In this document: positions 45,834-52,976 of the stretch, piece by piece | Layout: each line of letters opens with the position of its first letter | Numbering within the stretch: position 1 is the first letter of the stretch | Origin: Paenibacillus pedocola | GTDB taxonomy: Bacteria; Bacillota; Bacilli; Paenibacillales; Paenibacillaceae | Direction of reading: 5' to 3' | Assembly (NCBI RefSeq): GCF_031599675.1 | Contig: NZ_CP134223.1 | Location: 2,976,001 to 3,040,000, forward strand | Length of the DNA: 64,000 bases | Notes under the pieces: model-generated | Told to the model about the DNA's origin: nothing | Seen by the model: the letters and a program-made list of their open reading frames with translations, nothing else | Database searches by the model: none | Translations under genes and position numbers: made by a program

Positions 45834-47315
45834 GTGAATCGTCGTAAAGGATTTATACAGCTCTTGATAATGATGCTCGTGGCCGCGGCAATTGTTCCGT
45901 CAGGGGGTAGAGAGGTAAGAGCGGCGGCGGCTGCACATCCGGTAAGTGTATCTGGCGGTTATGCGCACGGGCTTGCTGCCTGGAGTGACGGTACGGTAAC
46001 CGGCTGGGGCTATAACAAATATGGCCAGGTTGGCGACGGAACCAGTATTGATCAATTCATTCCGAAGAAGATTGCCGGTTTGACGGATATTGTGCAAGTG
46101 GCAGCCGGGAACAATGGCTCTTTTGCATTGAACGCAGCCGGAGAAGTATGGGGCTGGGGTCAAACCTATGGTTCATATATCAGCAATGATTCAGCTTTGC
46201 CTTATCAGAAAAGAGGCGGGCCGGCTAAGCTGGAAGGACTACAGCAAGTCTCCTTCATCACAACAGACGGTATAGCAGGGGTAGCAATCAGGAAAGACGG
46301 TACGGCGACACTATGGTACCCGTCCTATGATGAGAACGATAATATGCGTATGAAGGTCCGCTACCTGCCGCTGCCAGGGATTACCGGAATCCGTTCTGCA
46401 GTGATCGCCGGCAATGATGCGCTGTTCCTTACGGGCGGAGGCAGTGTGAAGCAATTGAGCATCTATAACACTACTATGGGCAGAATCCGCTGGGCAAGTG
46501 ATCCGGTTACCGTAAACACGCTTGCCGCATCAGGGATAAAGCAAATGGCCTCTTCCGGGGATAATGCCTTCCTGCTGCGCACGGATGGACAAGTCCTGCG
46601 CTGGAACAAGACGCTGAAAGCACCGTCCGAAATAGCAGGCCTTAGCAGCGTCTATAAACTTCAGACTGGCTACAATAAGCTGTATATACTGAAAACTAAC
46701 GGAACACTCTGGCAATGGAATTATAATTCAGGACCCCTGAACAAACCGTTTCAAGTCAAAGGCGCAGAGAGTATCACCGATTTATGGGGCAGCACGGGCA
46801 GCTTCGGATTTGTACAGGATAAGAAAGGCACGTTATTGGGCTGGGGGGAAGGATTCGATGGCGGATTAGCCACAGGCAGCAGGACGGTTACGAATGATGA
46901 TTCAATCGCTGTTGTCCAGGTACAGACACCATTGACCTTTCTTGTAAACGGTAAGAACGTAGATTTCTATAGTACCGCAGGCATTATCGACGGGAAACTG
47001 TATGTTCCTTACAGCAGTGTGTTTAAGGCGCTAGGCGTGAAGATGAATATGACTCAGTCCAATCCCGATCCGAAGTTCAATAATTACCGCTTTAGAGTTT
47101 GGTCATTCGCATATGGCGGCACGGTTATTCATATCAAAGCCAGCGATCCGGAACAGCTGTTTATTAACGGTAAGAAGACTGAGCGTGCAATCATGCTAAA
47201 AGTCTTATCCGATACCACCCAGTTTCCGCTGCAGGATATCTGCGAGCTGCTTGGGATAAGCCTGAAGTGGAACACAGTCTCCGGAGAGGTTTGGCTTGGG
47301 GATAGCGGTGAATAG
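45834..47315 (+). CDS. Secreted RCC1-repeat protein with C-terminal stalk (copper amine oxidase N-terminal-like) domain
   Basis: A GTG start at 45834 follows AGGAGG by 7 nt. The 493-residue product has a signal peptide (residues 8-31, cleavage near VRAAA). RCC1-type propeller repeats follow (HGLAAWSDGTVTGWGYNKYGQVGDGT, NNGSFALNAAGEVWGWGQTYG, TNGTLWQWNYN, KGTLLGWGEGFDGGL). The last ~130 residues are a stalk domain (LTFLVNGKNVDFYSTAGIIDGKLYVPYSSVFKALGVKM, then ISLKWNTVSGEVWLG), common in Paenibacillus surface proteins. Ligand unknown. Confidence 0.88.
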   Translation: MNRRKGFIQLLIMMLVAAAIVPSGGREVRAAAAAHPVSVSGGYAHGLAAWSDGTVTGWGYNKYGQVGDGTSIDQFIPKKIAGLTDIVQVAAGNNGSFALNAAGEVWGWGQTYGSYISNDSALPYQKRGGPAKLEGLQQVSFITTDGIAGVAIRKDGTATLWYPSYDENDNMRMKVRYLPLPGITGIRSAVIAGNDALFLTGGGSVKQLSIYNTTMGRIRWASDPVTVNTLAASGIKQMASSGDNAFLLRTDGQVLRWNKTLKAPSEIAGLSSVYKLQTGYNKLYILKTNGTLWQWNYNSGPLNKPFQVKGAESITDLWGSTGSFGFVQDKKGTLLGWGEGFDGGLATGSRTVTNDDSIAVVQVQTPLTFLVNGKNVDFYSTAGIIDGKLYVPYSSVFKALGVKMNMTQSNPDPKFNNYRFRVWSFAYGGTVIHIKASDPEQLFINGKKTERAIMLKVLSDTTQFPLQDICELLGISLKWNTVSGEVWLGDSGE

Positions 47316-47346
47316 GAGATAAACCACAAATTTAAACAATTAAAGG

Positions 47347-47375
47347 TTGACACCATCTCACTTGCCGTGTAACAT
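47347..47375 (+). promoter_or_regulatory. Predicted sigma-A promoter of the riboswitch-controlled exporter
   Basis: TTGACA (47347-47352), a 17-bp spacer and TAACAT (47370-47375). Transcription would start near 47382, about 30 nt before the aptamer. Confidence 0.65.
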
Positions 47376-47411
47376 ATGAAAAGTCGTCATGCTGATAATT
47401 ATATAAAGTTC

Positions 47412-47486
47412 TCGTATAACCTCGCAGCCATTTAGGTATTTATAGGGCGAGGGTTTCTACAGGAAGCCTATTCTTCCTAACTACGA
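47412..47486 (+). promoter_or_regulatory. Purine-class riboswitch aptamer (guanine-type by specificity base)
   Basis: The three-way junction can be drawn fully. P1 is TCGTA (47412-47416) with TACGA (47482-47486). J1/2 is TAA. P2 is CCTCGC (47420-47425) with GCGAGG (47447-47452), extended by CC/GG. J2/3 is GTTTCTAC (47453-47460), identical to the purine riboswitch core. P3 is AGGAAG/CTTCCT with loop CCTATT. J3/1 is AAC, and C47481 is the equivalent of C74, the guanine-specific base. L2 is unusually long (about 15 nt), but its TAGG can pair with CCTA of L3, keeping a kissing-loop option. The ligand is inferred, not shown. Confidence 0.78.
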
Positions 47487-47533
47487 TGATAAAGACCATG
47501 TTTATGGTGTTTATCCCGGAGTTAGGATTTTTT
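47475..47533 (+). terminator. Riboswitch-overlapping intrinsic terminator (ON-switch design)
   Basis: TCCTAACT (47475-47482), which is part of P3, J3/1 and P1 of the aptamer, pairs exactly with AGTTAGGA (47520-47527), followed by six T. Inner pairs GATAAA/TTTATC and CCAT/ATGG complete the stem. Terminator and aptamer exclude each other, so ligand binding should permit transcription, as in the adenine-responsive pbuE switch. Confidence 0.78.
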
Positions 47534-47576
47534 GCGTGTTACGGCCGATACAGAAGTTTCAGGAGGCATAATAGAT

Positions 47577-48533
47577 ATGAAGGATATGAAGTATTTAATT
47601 TCGGTTCTGGTAGGAGCGATGAGCTATGGCATCTTGTCGACTATAGTTGTACTCGCATACGGACAAGGATACCAGCTGGGAGAAGTGGTCGGCACGCAGC
47701 TGATGACCGGATGTATACTGGCCTGGTTGCTGGCTCTATATACCAAAGTTAGAGAGACACGTAAGCAGCGGAAACAAGGAATTACACCGGCAGAAGCCGG
47801 ACGTCTATCCCTGCGGATGACATGGAAGCACAGAATGCTGCTTATGCTGGCCGGGGCACCGACAGTCGTTACGGGCCTGCTGTATTACCAGTCTCTCCGC
47901 TATATCCCGGCATCGCTGGCGATTATCCTGCTGTTCCAGTTCACTTGGATTAGTGTGCTAATTCAGGCTGTCAGCAAACGCCAGCGTCCGGATAAAATAA
48001 CCGTATTAACGTTGTTTCTGCTGTTCGGCGGAACACTGCTTGCGGCAGGTGTGCTTGGAGAGAGTACAGCTCATTTCAATTTCTTAGGCATTACACTCGG
48101 TCTGCTGTCAGCGGTAAGCTATTCGATGTTTATCATCTTTAGCGGTAAAGCCGTTCCCTCTGTACATCCGGCTTACCGGAGTGCCTGGATGGTTACAGGC
48201 GGTCTGGTGCTGCTCTGCATCTTGTTCCCGCCGTATTTCCTGTTTAACGGCTTGCTGTGGGGACAGCTGCTGTTGTTCGGATTCCTGCTCGGGTTGTTCG
48301 GAGCGTTTATTCCGCCGGTGCTGTTTGCGATTGGCGTGCCCCATATCGGAGGCGGAATGGCCGGAATTCTCGGTGCAGCCGAGCTACCGGTGGCAGTACT
48401 GCTGTCCTCGTTCGTGCTGCATGAGCAGGTAAGCGGGCTGCAATGGACCGGGGTAGTTCTGGTATTGCTTGGGGTTGTAATGCCTGAGCTGTATAAACTG
48501 CGCTGGAGAAACACAGAGACGGTAACCTCTTGA
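47577..48533 (+). CDS. EamA/DMT-family exporter under purine riboswitch control
   Basis: The ATG at 47577 is chosen (AGGAGG 10 nt upstream); the frame before it lies inside the riboswitch leader. The 318-residue protein has about ten hydrophobic helices in two EamA halves: first half GAMSYGILSTIVVLAYGQGYQLGEVVGTQL; second half LGLLSAVSYSMFIIFSGKA, ending EQVSGLQWTGVVLVLLGVVMPEL. DMT proteins of this kind export metabolites. The purine-type ON switch suggests export of a purine base or nucleoside when it builds up; this is inferred from regulation, as the sequence does not show the substrate. Confidence 0.88.
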   Translation: MKDMKYLISVLVGAMSYGILSTIVVLAYGQGYQLGEVVGTQLMTGCILAWLLALYTKVRETRKQRKQGITPAEAGRLSLRMTWKHRMLLMLAGAPTVVTGLLYYQSLRYIPASLAIILLFQFTWISVLIQAVSKRQRPDKITVLTLFLLFGGTLLAAGVLGESTAHFNFLGITLGLLSAVSYSMFIIFSGKAVPSVHPAYRSAWMVTGGLVLLCILFPPYFLFNGLLWGQLLLFGFLLGLFGAFIPPVLFAIGVPHIGGGMAGILGAAELPVAVLLSSFVLHEQVSGLQWTGVVLVLLGVVMPELYKLRWRNTETVTS

Positions 48534-48890
48534 GGTTGGCCGAAAATTACAAATAGTGATAAGCCATAAGCTTAAGAAGCCCGCATCCCATGCGGGCTTC
48601 TTGTTTTTTTATCATCTGTCTTAGGGAGGCAGGAGGGATTATTGTTTGCTGCTGCAAACGGCAATGTATTTCAGGTTTTTACCGCAAATACTATAAAAGA
48701 TGCCGGATATGCTAGTCCACTATTGAGATTCCATCAACTCATCTTAAAAGGCATAAAAAAACGCCCCTAAATGTGGCGAAATTGTGAAAATTATAAAATT
48801 ATCACCTTTATTATACCATAAAATAGCAGAAAAATCAAGTATTGTTTCGTATTCCGGCTGAATGGTACAACAGATGAGAGGTGATAACTA
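48534..48890. other. Gene-free stretch before the methyltransferase
   Basis: It starts with the exporter terminator. On the minus strand around 48640-48715 a short frame reads ISGIFYSICGKNLKYIAVCSS without a start signal and with a stop just upstream, which looks like a remnant or a dispersed repeat. The right part (48755-48845) is very AT-rich. Confidence 0.5.
48574..48608 (+). terminator. Terminator after the EamA gene
   Basis: AAGAAGCCCGCAT (48574-48586) pairs with ATGCGGGCTTCTT around a 3-nt loop, followed by TTTTTTT. Confidence 0.9.
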
Positions 48891-49805
48891 ATGAAAAATA
48901 AAAGCATCACAGCGCTTGTAAGTGCATTTGCGAGAGCCTATCACGCAGAGCATAATCAGATCAAAATTTTTGATGACCGGCTCGCTAGAGAACTATTAAC
49001 CAACGAAGAATACGCGAATATCTCCAGCAATATGTCGAAGGGGATAACCTTCTTCCTGCCGGAATTTACCGGCACACAGGAGGAGTGCCTGCGGGCAATC
49101 GTCGATTGGCAGCTGTCGCCGTCTCCGCTGGGGCGGGCTGCCTTTGCGGAACAGGCGCTTCAGAATGCGGTCACACTAGGGGCAAGGCAATATCTGATTT
49201 TTGCCGCCGGATATGATACCTTCGCTTACCGCCAGCCGGACTTTGCAGATAATCTGCAAATCTTTGAGATCGATCACCCCGCTACTGGTGATGACAAGCA
49301 GCGCCGGATCTCTTCGCTGCATTGGCATGTGCCGTCCAATGTGCATTACATTCCGGCTGATTTTCTTGACCCTGACTGGCAGAAGAGAGTGCTGGCCTGT
49401 CCCGCTTTTGACCCGGATCAGATCAGCTTCAGCAGCTTACTGGGCATCAGTTATTATCTGCCCAAGAATTCATTTAAACAATTATTGTCCGCTATAGTGT
49501 CGCTGCTCCCTAGCGGCAGCAGCATCGTTTTTGATTATCCTGATGAGCTTACCTTTACACCTCAGGCAGGTGAACGGGCGCAGAAGCAGTTAATGATGGC
49601 AGCGCAGGCAGGGGAGCCGATGCAGGCAAGCTACTCCTACCGGGAGCTGGAGCAGATGCTGGAAGAGCTTAATCTGCTGATCTATCGGCATCTGACGCCA
49701 GCTGAAATTACCCGACAGCTGTTCAAGGCATATAATGACAGCCAGCCGGCTCATCCCATTACGGCCTTTGATAATGTGAATTATTGCTTGGCGGTTAAGC
49801 GGTAA
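48891..49805 (+). CDS. Class I SAM-dependent methyltransferase, leucine carboxyl methyltransferase (LCMT) family
   Basis: This 304-residue protein carries the LCMT-type SAM fold: ARQYLIFAAGYDTFAYRQP (glycine-rich SAM loop), LQIFEIDHPATGDDKQRRI (acidic end of strand 2), NVHYIPADFLD and FSSLLGISYYLPK. Bacterial members are often called O-methyltransferases of unknown, sometimes polyketide or small-acid, substrates. AGAGGTGATAAC lies before the ATG. The neighbours do not define a pathway. Confidence 0.85.
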   Translation: MKNKSITALVSAFARAYHAEHNQIKIFDDRLARELLTNEEYANISSNMSKGITFFLPEFTGTQEECLRAIVDWQLSPSPLGRAAFAEQALQNAVTLGARQYLIFAAGYDTFAYRQPDFADNLQIFEIDHPATGDDKQRRISSLHWHVPSNVHYIPADFLDPDWQKRVLACPAFDPDQISFSSLLGISYYLPKNSFKQLLSAIVSLLPSGSSIVFDYPDELTFTPQAGERAQKQLMMAAQAGEPMQASYSYRELEQMLEELNLLIYRHLTPAEITRQLFKAYNDSQPAHPITAFDNVNYCLAVKR

Positions 49806-49936
49806 CGATCTTAATTCTGCAATCCGAGCAAATCGTTTCCGGTGATCAGTCTACAGGTCAATATTTTCGCAGATCGTCCATGTTATTTACGGAAATAATC
49901 CATGTTCAAAAGGAGCAGATTTATCTATGATTATTG

Positions 49937-49951
49937 TGATAATGATTCTCA
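49937..49951 (+). promoter_or_regulatory. Fur box upstream of the iron-complex binding protein
   Basis: TGATAATGATTCTCA matches the 7-1-7 consensus with a single mismatch, 33 bp before the start codon. Confidence 0.75.
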
Positions 49952-49983
49952 TTATTAATAAGATCTGAGGTGGGGTAGCAGGC

Positions 49984-50946
49984 ATGTTAAAAGGATTAAA
50001 AGGTTTAGTATTAGCTAGTGTAATGGTTTTGGGCATCGGATCAGCTGCAGGCGTCAACGCGGCACCGGTGAATGTAGGCAAAGCCACCACGTCGGCTACG
50101 CAGAAGATTACCTATAAAGGCAAGGTATATACGGTTCCTGCAAAGACCGATAACATTGTGATCGCCGGCGCCCTGGAGGCTCTTGAAGACGCCCTGGTGC
50201 TGAATTTCAAACCCAAGGGAGCCCTTACCGTTGGGGGTAAGTTTCCAGCGATGTTCTCCAAGATTACAACCGGCGTAACACCGGTAGGGGAGAAGATGGA
50301 ACCCAACTTTGAGACCATCCTCAAGCTCAAGCCGGCCGTTATTCTTAGCAGTACCAAATTTCCGGCTGAGACCAATGAGAAGCTGGCAAAGATAGCTACA
50401 ACCATTCCGGTATCTCATATCGCTACGGATTGGATGGACAACCTTAAGCTGCTGGCAGCACTTACAGGCAAGCAGAAGGAGTCGACAGCCGCCATTCTGA
50501 AATATCAGAATGAATTGAAAGTAGCAAAAGTGAAGCTCGCTCCTAAGTTTAAAAACAAGACGGTGATGGCTCTGCGTATCCGGACAGGCAACCTGTTCCT
50601 GTATCCGCAGGATATCTTCTTTAACCGGTCCCTGTACGCAGATCTGGGTGCAGCTGTACCAAAGGAAGTTCAGCAGGCGAAGGCCCAGCAGAACATTTCG
50701 CTGGAGGCGTTTGCGGCGATCAACCCGGATTATCTCTTCGTCCAGTTCTCGCCGGATGAGAACAAGGATAATCCAAAGGCCCTGGAAGAACTGCAGAAGA
50801 ATCCGATCTGGAAGAGCCTGAAAGCCGTCAAGAACGGCAATGTTTATGTCAATCTGGTTGATCCGCTGGCCCAAGGCGGAACGGCATACAGTAAATTCAC
50901 ATTCCTGGAAGCTTTGATGAAAACGAAGCTTTATACAGGTAAATGA
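49984..50946 (+). CDS. Iron-complex (siderophore or haem) binding protein, secreted, orphan
   Basis: This 320-residue protein has the two-lobed periplasmic-binding (PeriBP_2/FepB-BtuF-like) fold: NIVIAGALEALEDALVL, EPNFETILKLKPAVILSS, AATIPVSHIATDWMDNLKLLAALTGKQKES, then LEAFAAINPDYLFVQFSPDENKDNPKALEELQKNPIWKSLKAVKNGNVYVNL. The signal peptide ends in an AxA-type site (GVNAAPV) and there is no lipobox Cys, which is unusual in Gram-positives because the protein would not be lipid-anchored. No permease or ATPase genes adjoin it. The Fur box shows iron regulation. Confidence 0.85.
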   Translation: MLKGLKGLVLASVMVLGIGSAAGVNAAPVNVGKATTSATQKITYKGKVYTVPAKTDNIVIAGALEALEDALVLNFKPKGALTVGGKFPAMFSKITTGVTPVGEKMEPNFETILKLKPAVILSSTKFPAETNEKLAKIATTIPVSHIATDWMDNLKLLAALTGKQKESTAAILKYQNELKVAKVKLAPKFKNKTVMALRIRTGNLFLYPQDIFFNRSLYADLGAAVPKEVQQAKAQQNISLEAFAAINPDYLFVQFSPDENKDNPKALEELQKNPIWKSLKAVKNGNVYVNLVDPLAQGGTAYSKFTFLEALMKTKLYTGK

Positions 50947-50976
50947 GTCAATATTCATACTAAGCATAATCGTACA

Positions 50977-51006
50977 AGAGAGCCGCAGGTCGGCTCTCTA
51001 TTTTTT
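50977..51006 (+). terminator. Terminator after the binding-protein gene
   Basis: AGAGAGCCG pairs with CGGCTCTCT around a 5-nt loop, then a T-rich tail. Confidence 0.85.
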
Positions 51007-51164
51007 ATGCATACCCTTCTTTTTGGAAGAAATATGGTTTTTAATCATTTCGGTTTATGGTATAATTTGGTTGATATGTCGAAATTGCTCGCTTGATTAG
51101 GGAATGGGTCGAAATGAGGAACAATACCGAACCGAAACTCTATAACAAAGAAAGTGGTGTTTTG

Positions 51165-51932
51165 ATGAATCACAGATTTAGCGGGAAAGTAGCCATTGTA
51201 ACCGGAGCGGGGAGCGGAATTGGAAGGGCTTCTGCCAAAAGACTTGCCTTAGAGGGGGCTTCTGTCGTTTGTGTAACCATTTCAGACTCTGGAAAAGCTA
51301 CTGCGCGGGAAATTACTGAACTGGGAGGGGAATCGCTTTTTATTCAGGGGGATGTTTCAAAAGAGGATGTTGTTAAGGGCATAATCAAGGATACTATTGA
51401 GCATTACGGTAAAATTGATTGCCTGTACAATAATGCTGCTATTACCGGTGATAATCAGCTAGTGGAAGAATACTCGGTAGAGACTTTTGAAAGAGTAATC
51501 GACACGAATCTTATCAGCCAGTTTATGATGATGAAATACGCAATTCCGTACATGCCGTCCGGTTCAGCCATTCTAAATTGCGCTTCCCTTCATGGTACCA
51601 TTGGGATGGCCGGTGATGCGGCCTATTCCGCAAGCAAGCACGCGATTATCGGTTTAACGAAGTCTGTTGCGGCTGAGTTGGGTCCGCGCAATATCCGGGC
51701 CAATGTACTGGCGCCAGGGCCTGTACCGACAGTCATGATGGGCCGTTATGAACGGCTCCTTTCGGATGACGTAGAAGGCTTACAATCTGCAATTGCCAGC
51801 GGGACAGCGCTTAAACGCTACGGAACCCCTGATGAGATTGCGAATTTTGTATGCTTTCTGCTAAGCGATGAAGCCGGCTTTATCACAGGCACTGTCCATC
51901 TTATCGATGGAGGATATTCCGCTACCAAATGA
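51165..51932 (+). CDS. Short-chain dehydrogenase/reductase (SDR)
   Basis: The ATG at 51165 is chosen (AAAGTGGTG upstream; the earlier frame has no ribosome-binding site). The 255-residue classical SDR has TGAGSGIG at the N-terminus for NAD(P), NNAAITG in the core, the catalytic Ser region NCASLHGTIG and YSASKH with catalytic Tyr and Lys, and ends with TGTVHLIDGGYSATK. It oxidises or reduces an unknown alcohol/ketone. It lies 1 kb before the isoprenoid-synthase gene; a shared pathway is possible but not shown. Confidence 0.9.
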   Translation: MNHRFSGKVAIVTGAGSGIGRASAKRLALEGASVVCVTISDSGKATAREITELGGESLFIQGDVSKEDVVKGIIKDTIEHYGKIDCLYNNAAITGDNQLVEEYSVETFERVIDTNLISQFMMMKYAIPYMPSGSAILNCASLHGTIGMAGDAAYSASKHAIIGLTKSVAAELGPRNIRANVLAPGPVPTVMMGRYERLLSDDVEGLQSAIASGTALKRYGTPDEIANFVCFLLSDEAGFITGTVHLIDGGYSATK

Positions 51933-52068
51933 GCTCTCTTATTAAAGAGAAAACTGAAATTCGTTAAATACATTAATAAAATTTCCTTTTTCTCTCAACT
52001 CGCATTTAAGAATAGCCGATATAAATTTAGTAGGTACATATTTTATATTCATATTTGGAGGAATCAGC

Positions 52069-52428
52069 ATGCCTTACACAATGGAAGTAAATGTTCAAAA
52101 AAATCAAGTGGTGGTAAAAGCATTAGGACTTACAGAAGCAGACGTGCCATCTTATATATCTGATTTTGAAAAAGCAATGAAGCAGCTTAAACCGAGCTTT
52201 ACGGGAATAACTGACGTTACAGGTTCAGCGACCATTCTTTCCCCTGAGGTTGCAGGAATGCTTGCACCTACTGGCGAAATGGCTGTTGCTAACGGCCTCG
52301 GCGGATGGGCTTATGTAGCAAACTCCCCAATCTGGAAAATGCAGATGAAGAGACTTTTCGGAAGCTTTGCAGTGCATTATCCAACTTATGAAGAAGCAGA
52401 TGCTTATCTTCAAAGCTTGTCTAAATAA
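52069..52428 (+). CDS. Small conserved hypothetical protein, SpoIIAA/STAS-like candidate
   Basis: This 119-residue soluble protein opens with two predicted strands (YTMEVNVQKNQVVVKALGLTEAD), then a helix and FTGITDVTGSATILSPEVAG, and ends HYPTYEEADAYLQSL. The alternating strand-helix pattern and the closing 'T-x-E-E-A-x-x-Y-L' resemble SpoIIAA-like (STAS fold) proteins. This is a visual comparison only. TTGGAGGA is upstream and a terminator follows. Confidence 0.7.
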   Translation: MPYTMEVNVQKNQVVVKALGLTEADVPSYISDFEKAMKQLKPSFTGITDVTGSATILSPEVAGMLAPTGEMAVANGLGGWAYVANSPIWKMQMKRLFGSFAVHYPTYEEADAYLQSLSK

Positions 52429-52441
52429 TTCCTCCACCTTA

Positions 52442-52473
52442 AGAGAAGGTCCTAAACGGGCCTTCTCTTTTTG
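52442..52473 (+). terminator. Terminator after the small STAS-like gene
   Basis: AGAGAAGGTCC pairs with GGGCCTTCTCT (one G-U pair), then TTTTT. Confidence 0.85.
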
Positions 52474-52489
52474 TTATATACAGATAACG

Positions 52490-52694
52490 TTAAGGTCTGC
52501 GGGAGGGAGGAATGCTCTGCGGATTGTTAAAGACATTACCAGGGTCATATTTAGCTTTTACTCTCCGCAGCCTCGGATAATTACTTTACTTTCGGGAAAC
52601 GGTCAGTATGGGGATCCCAATTTCTGCGTGCTTTTTCATAACCCGGATCTCCTTTGAAGATAACCCGTCCGGTAAGCTGCGTTTGTAATTTCAT
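52490..52694 (-). pseudogene. Internally deleted FAD-linked oxidase (berberine-bridge-enzyme type)
   Basis: A start remains at 52694 with AGGAG upstream. The first 37 codons read like a berberine-bridge-type FAD oxidase N-terminus (LTGRVIFKGDPGYEKARRNW, then DPHTDRFPKVK) and meet a stop. Some 20 bases on, in another frame, the family's C-terminal end appears: YPRLRRVKAKYDPGNVFNNP, then QSIPPS. An intact family member has about 440-460 residues; roughly 390 central residues, with the FAD-binding core, are gone. It is not functional. The rest of the gap (52695-52976) shows no gene. Confidence 0.8.
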
Positions 52695-52976
52695 AAATCA
52701 CAACTCCTACTTTAGTGATAAATTCGATGTAAGCAACTAAATCAAGACCTGATAGCTTATGAGGGGCATCCGTCCAGGGAGTGGGCGAATATAAACATTT
52801 TCTGATCCTGTTGTCTCATGAACCGCTAATAAATATAAGCGTGACCCTCCGGATGGATTTCGTAACCTAACTGCTTATTGTCCGTATAAGGATAAAAAGC
52901 TTGAACCGAAAGCATGCATTCTCCAAGGTGAATTGCAGCTATGTATATCAAATAAGACATTGAGGTTGTGCATTAT

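Noticed and set aside
50041..50967. 308-residue minus-strand frame opposite the iron-complex binding protein
   Set aside because: The plus-strand protein has clear family motifs, a signal peptide and a Fur box; the antisense frame shows no domain and is rich in Leu/Arg/Cys typical of shadows.
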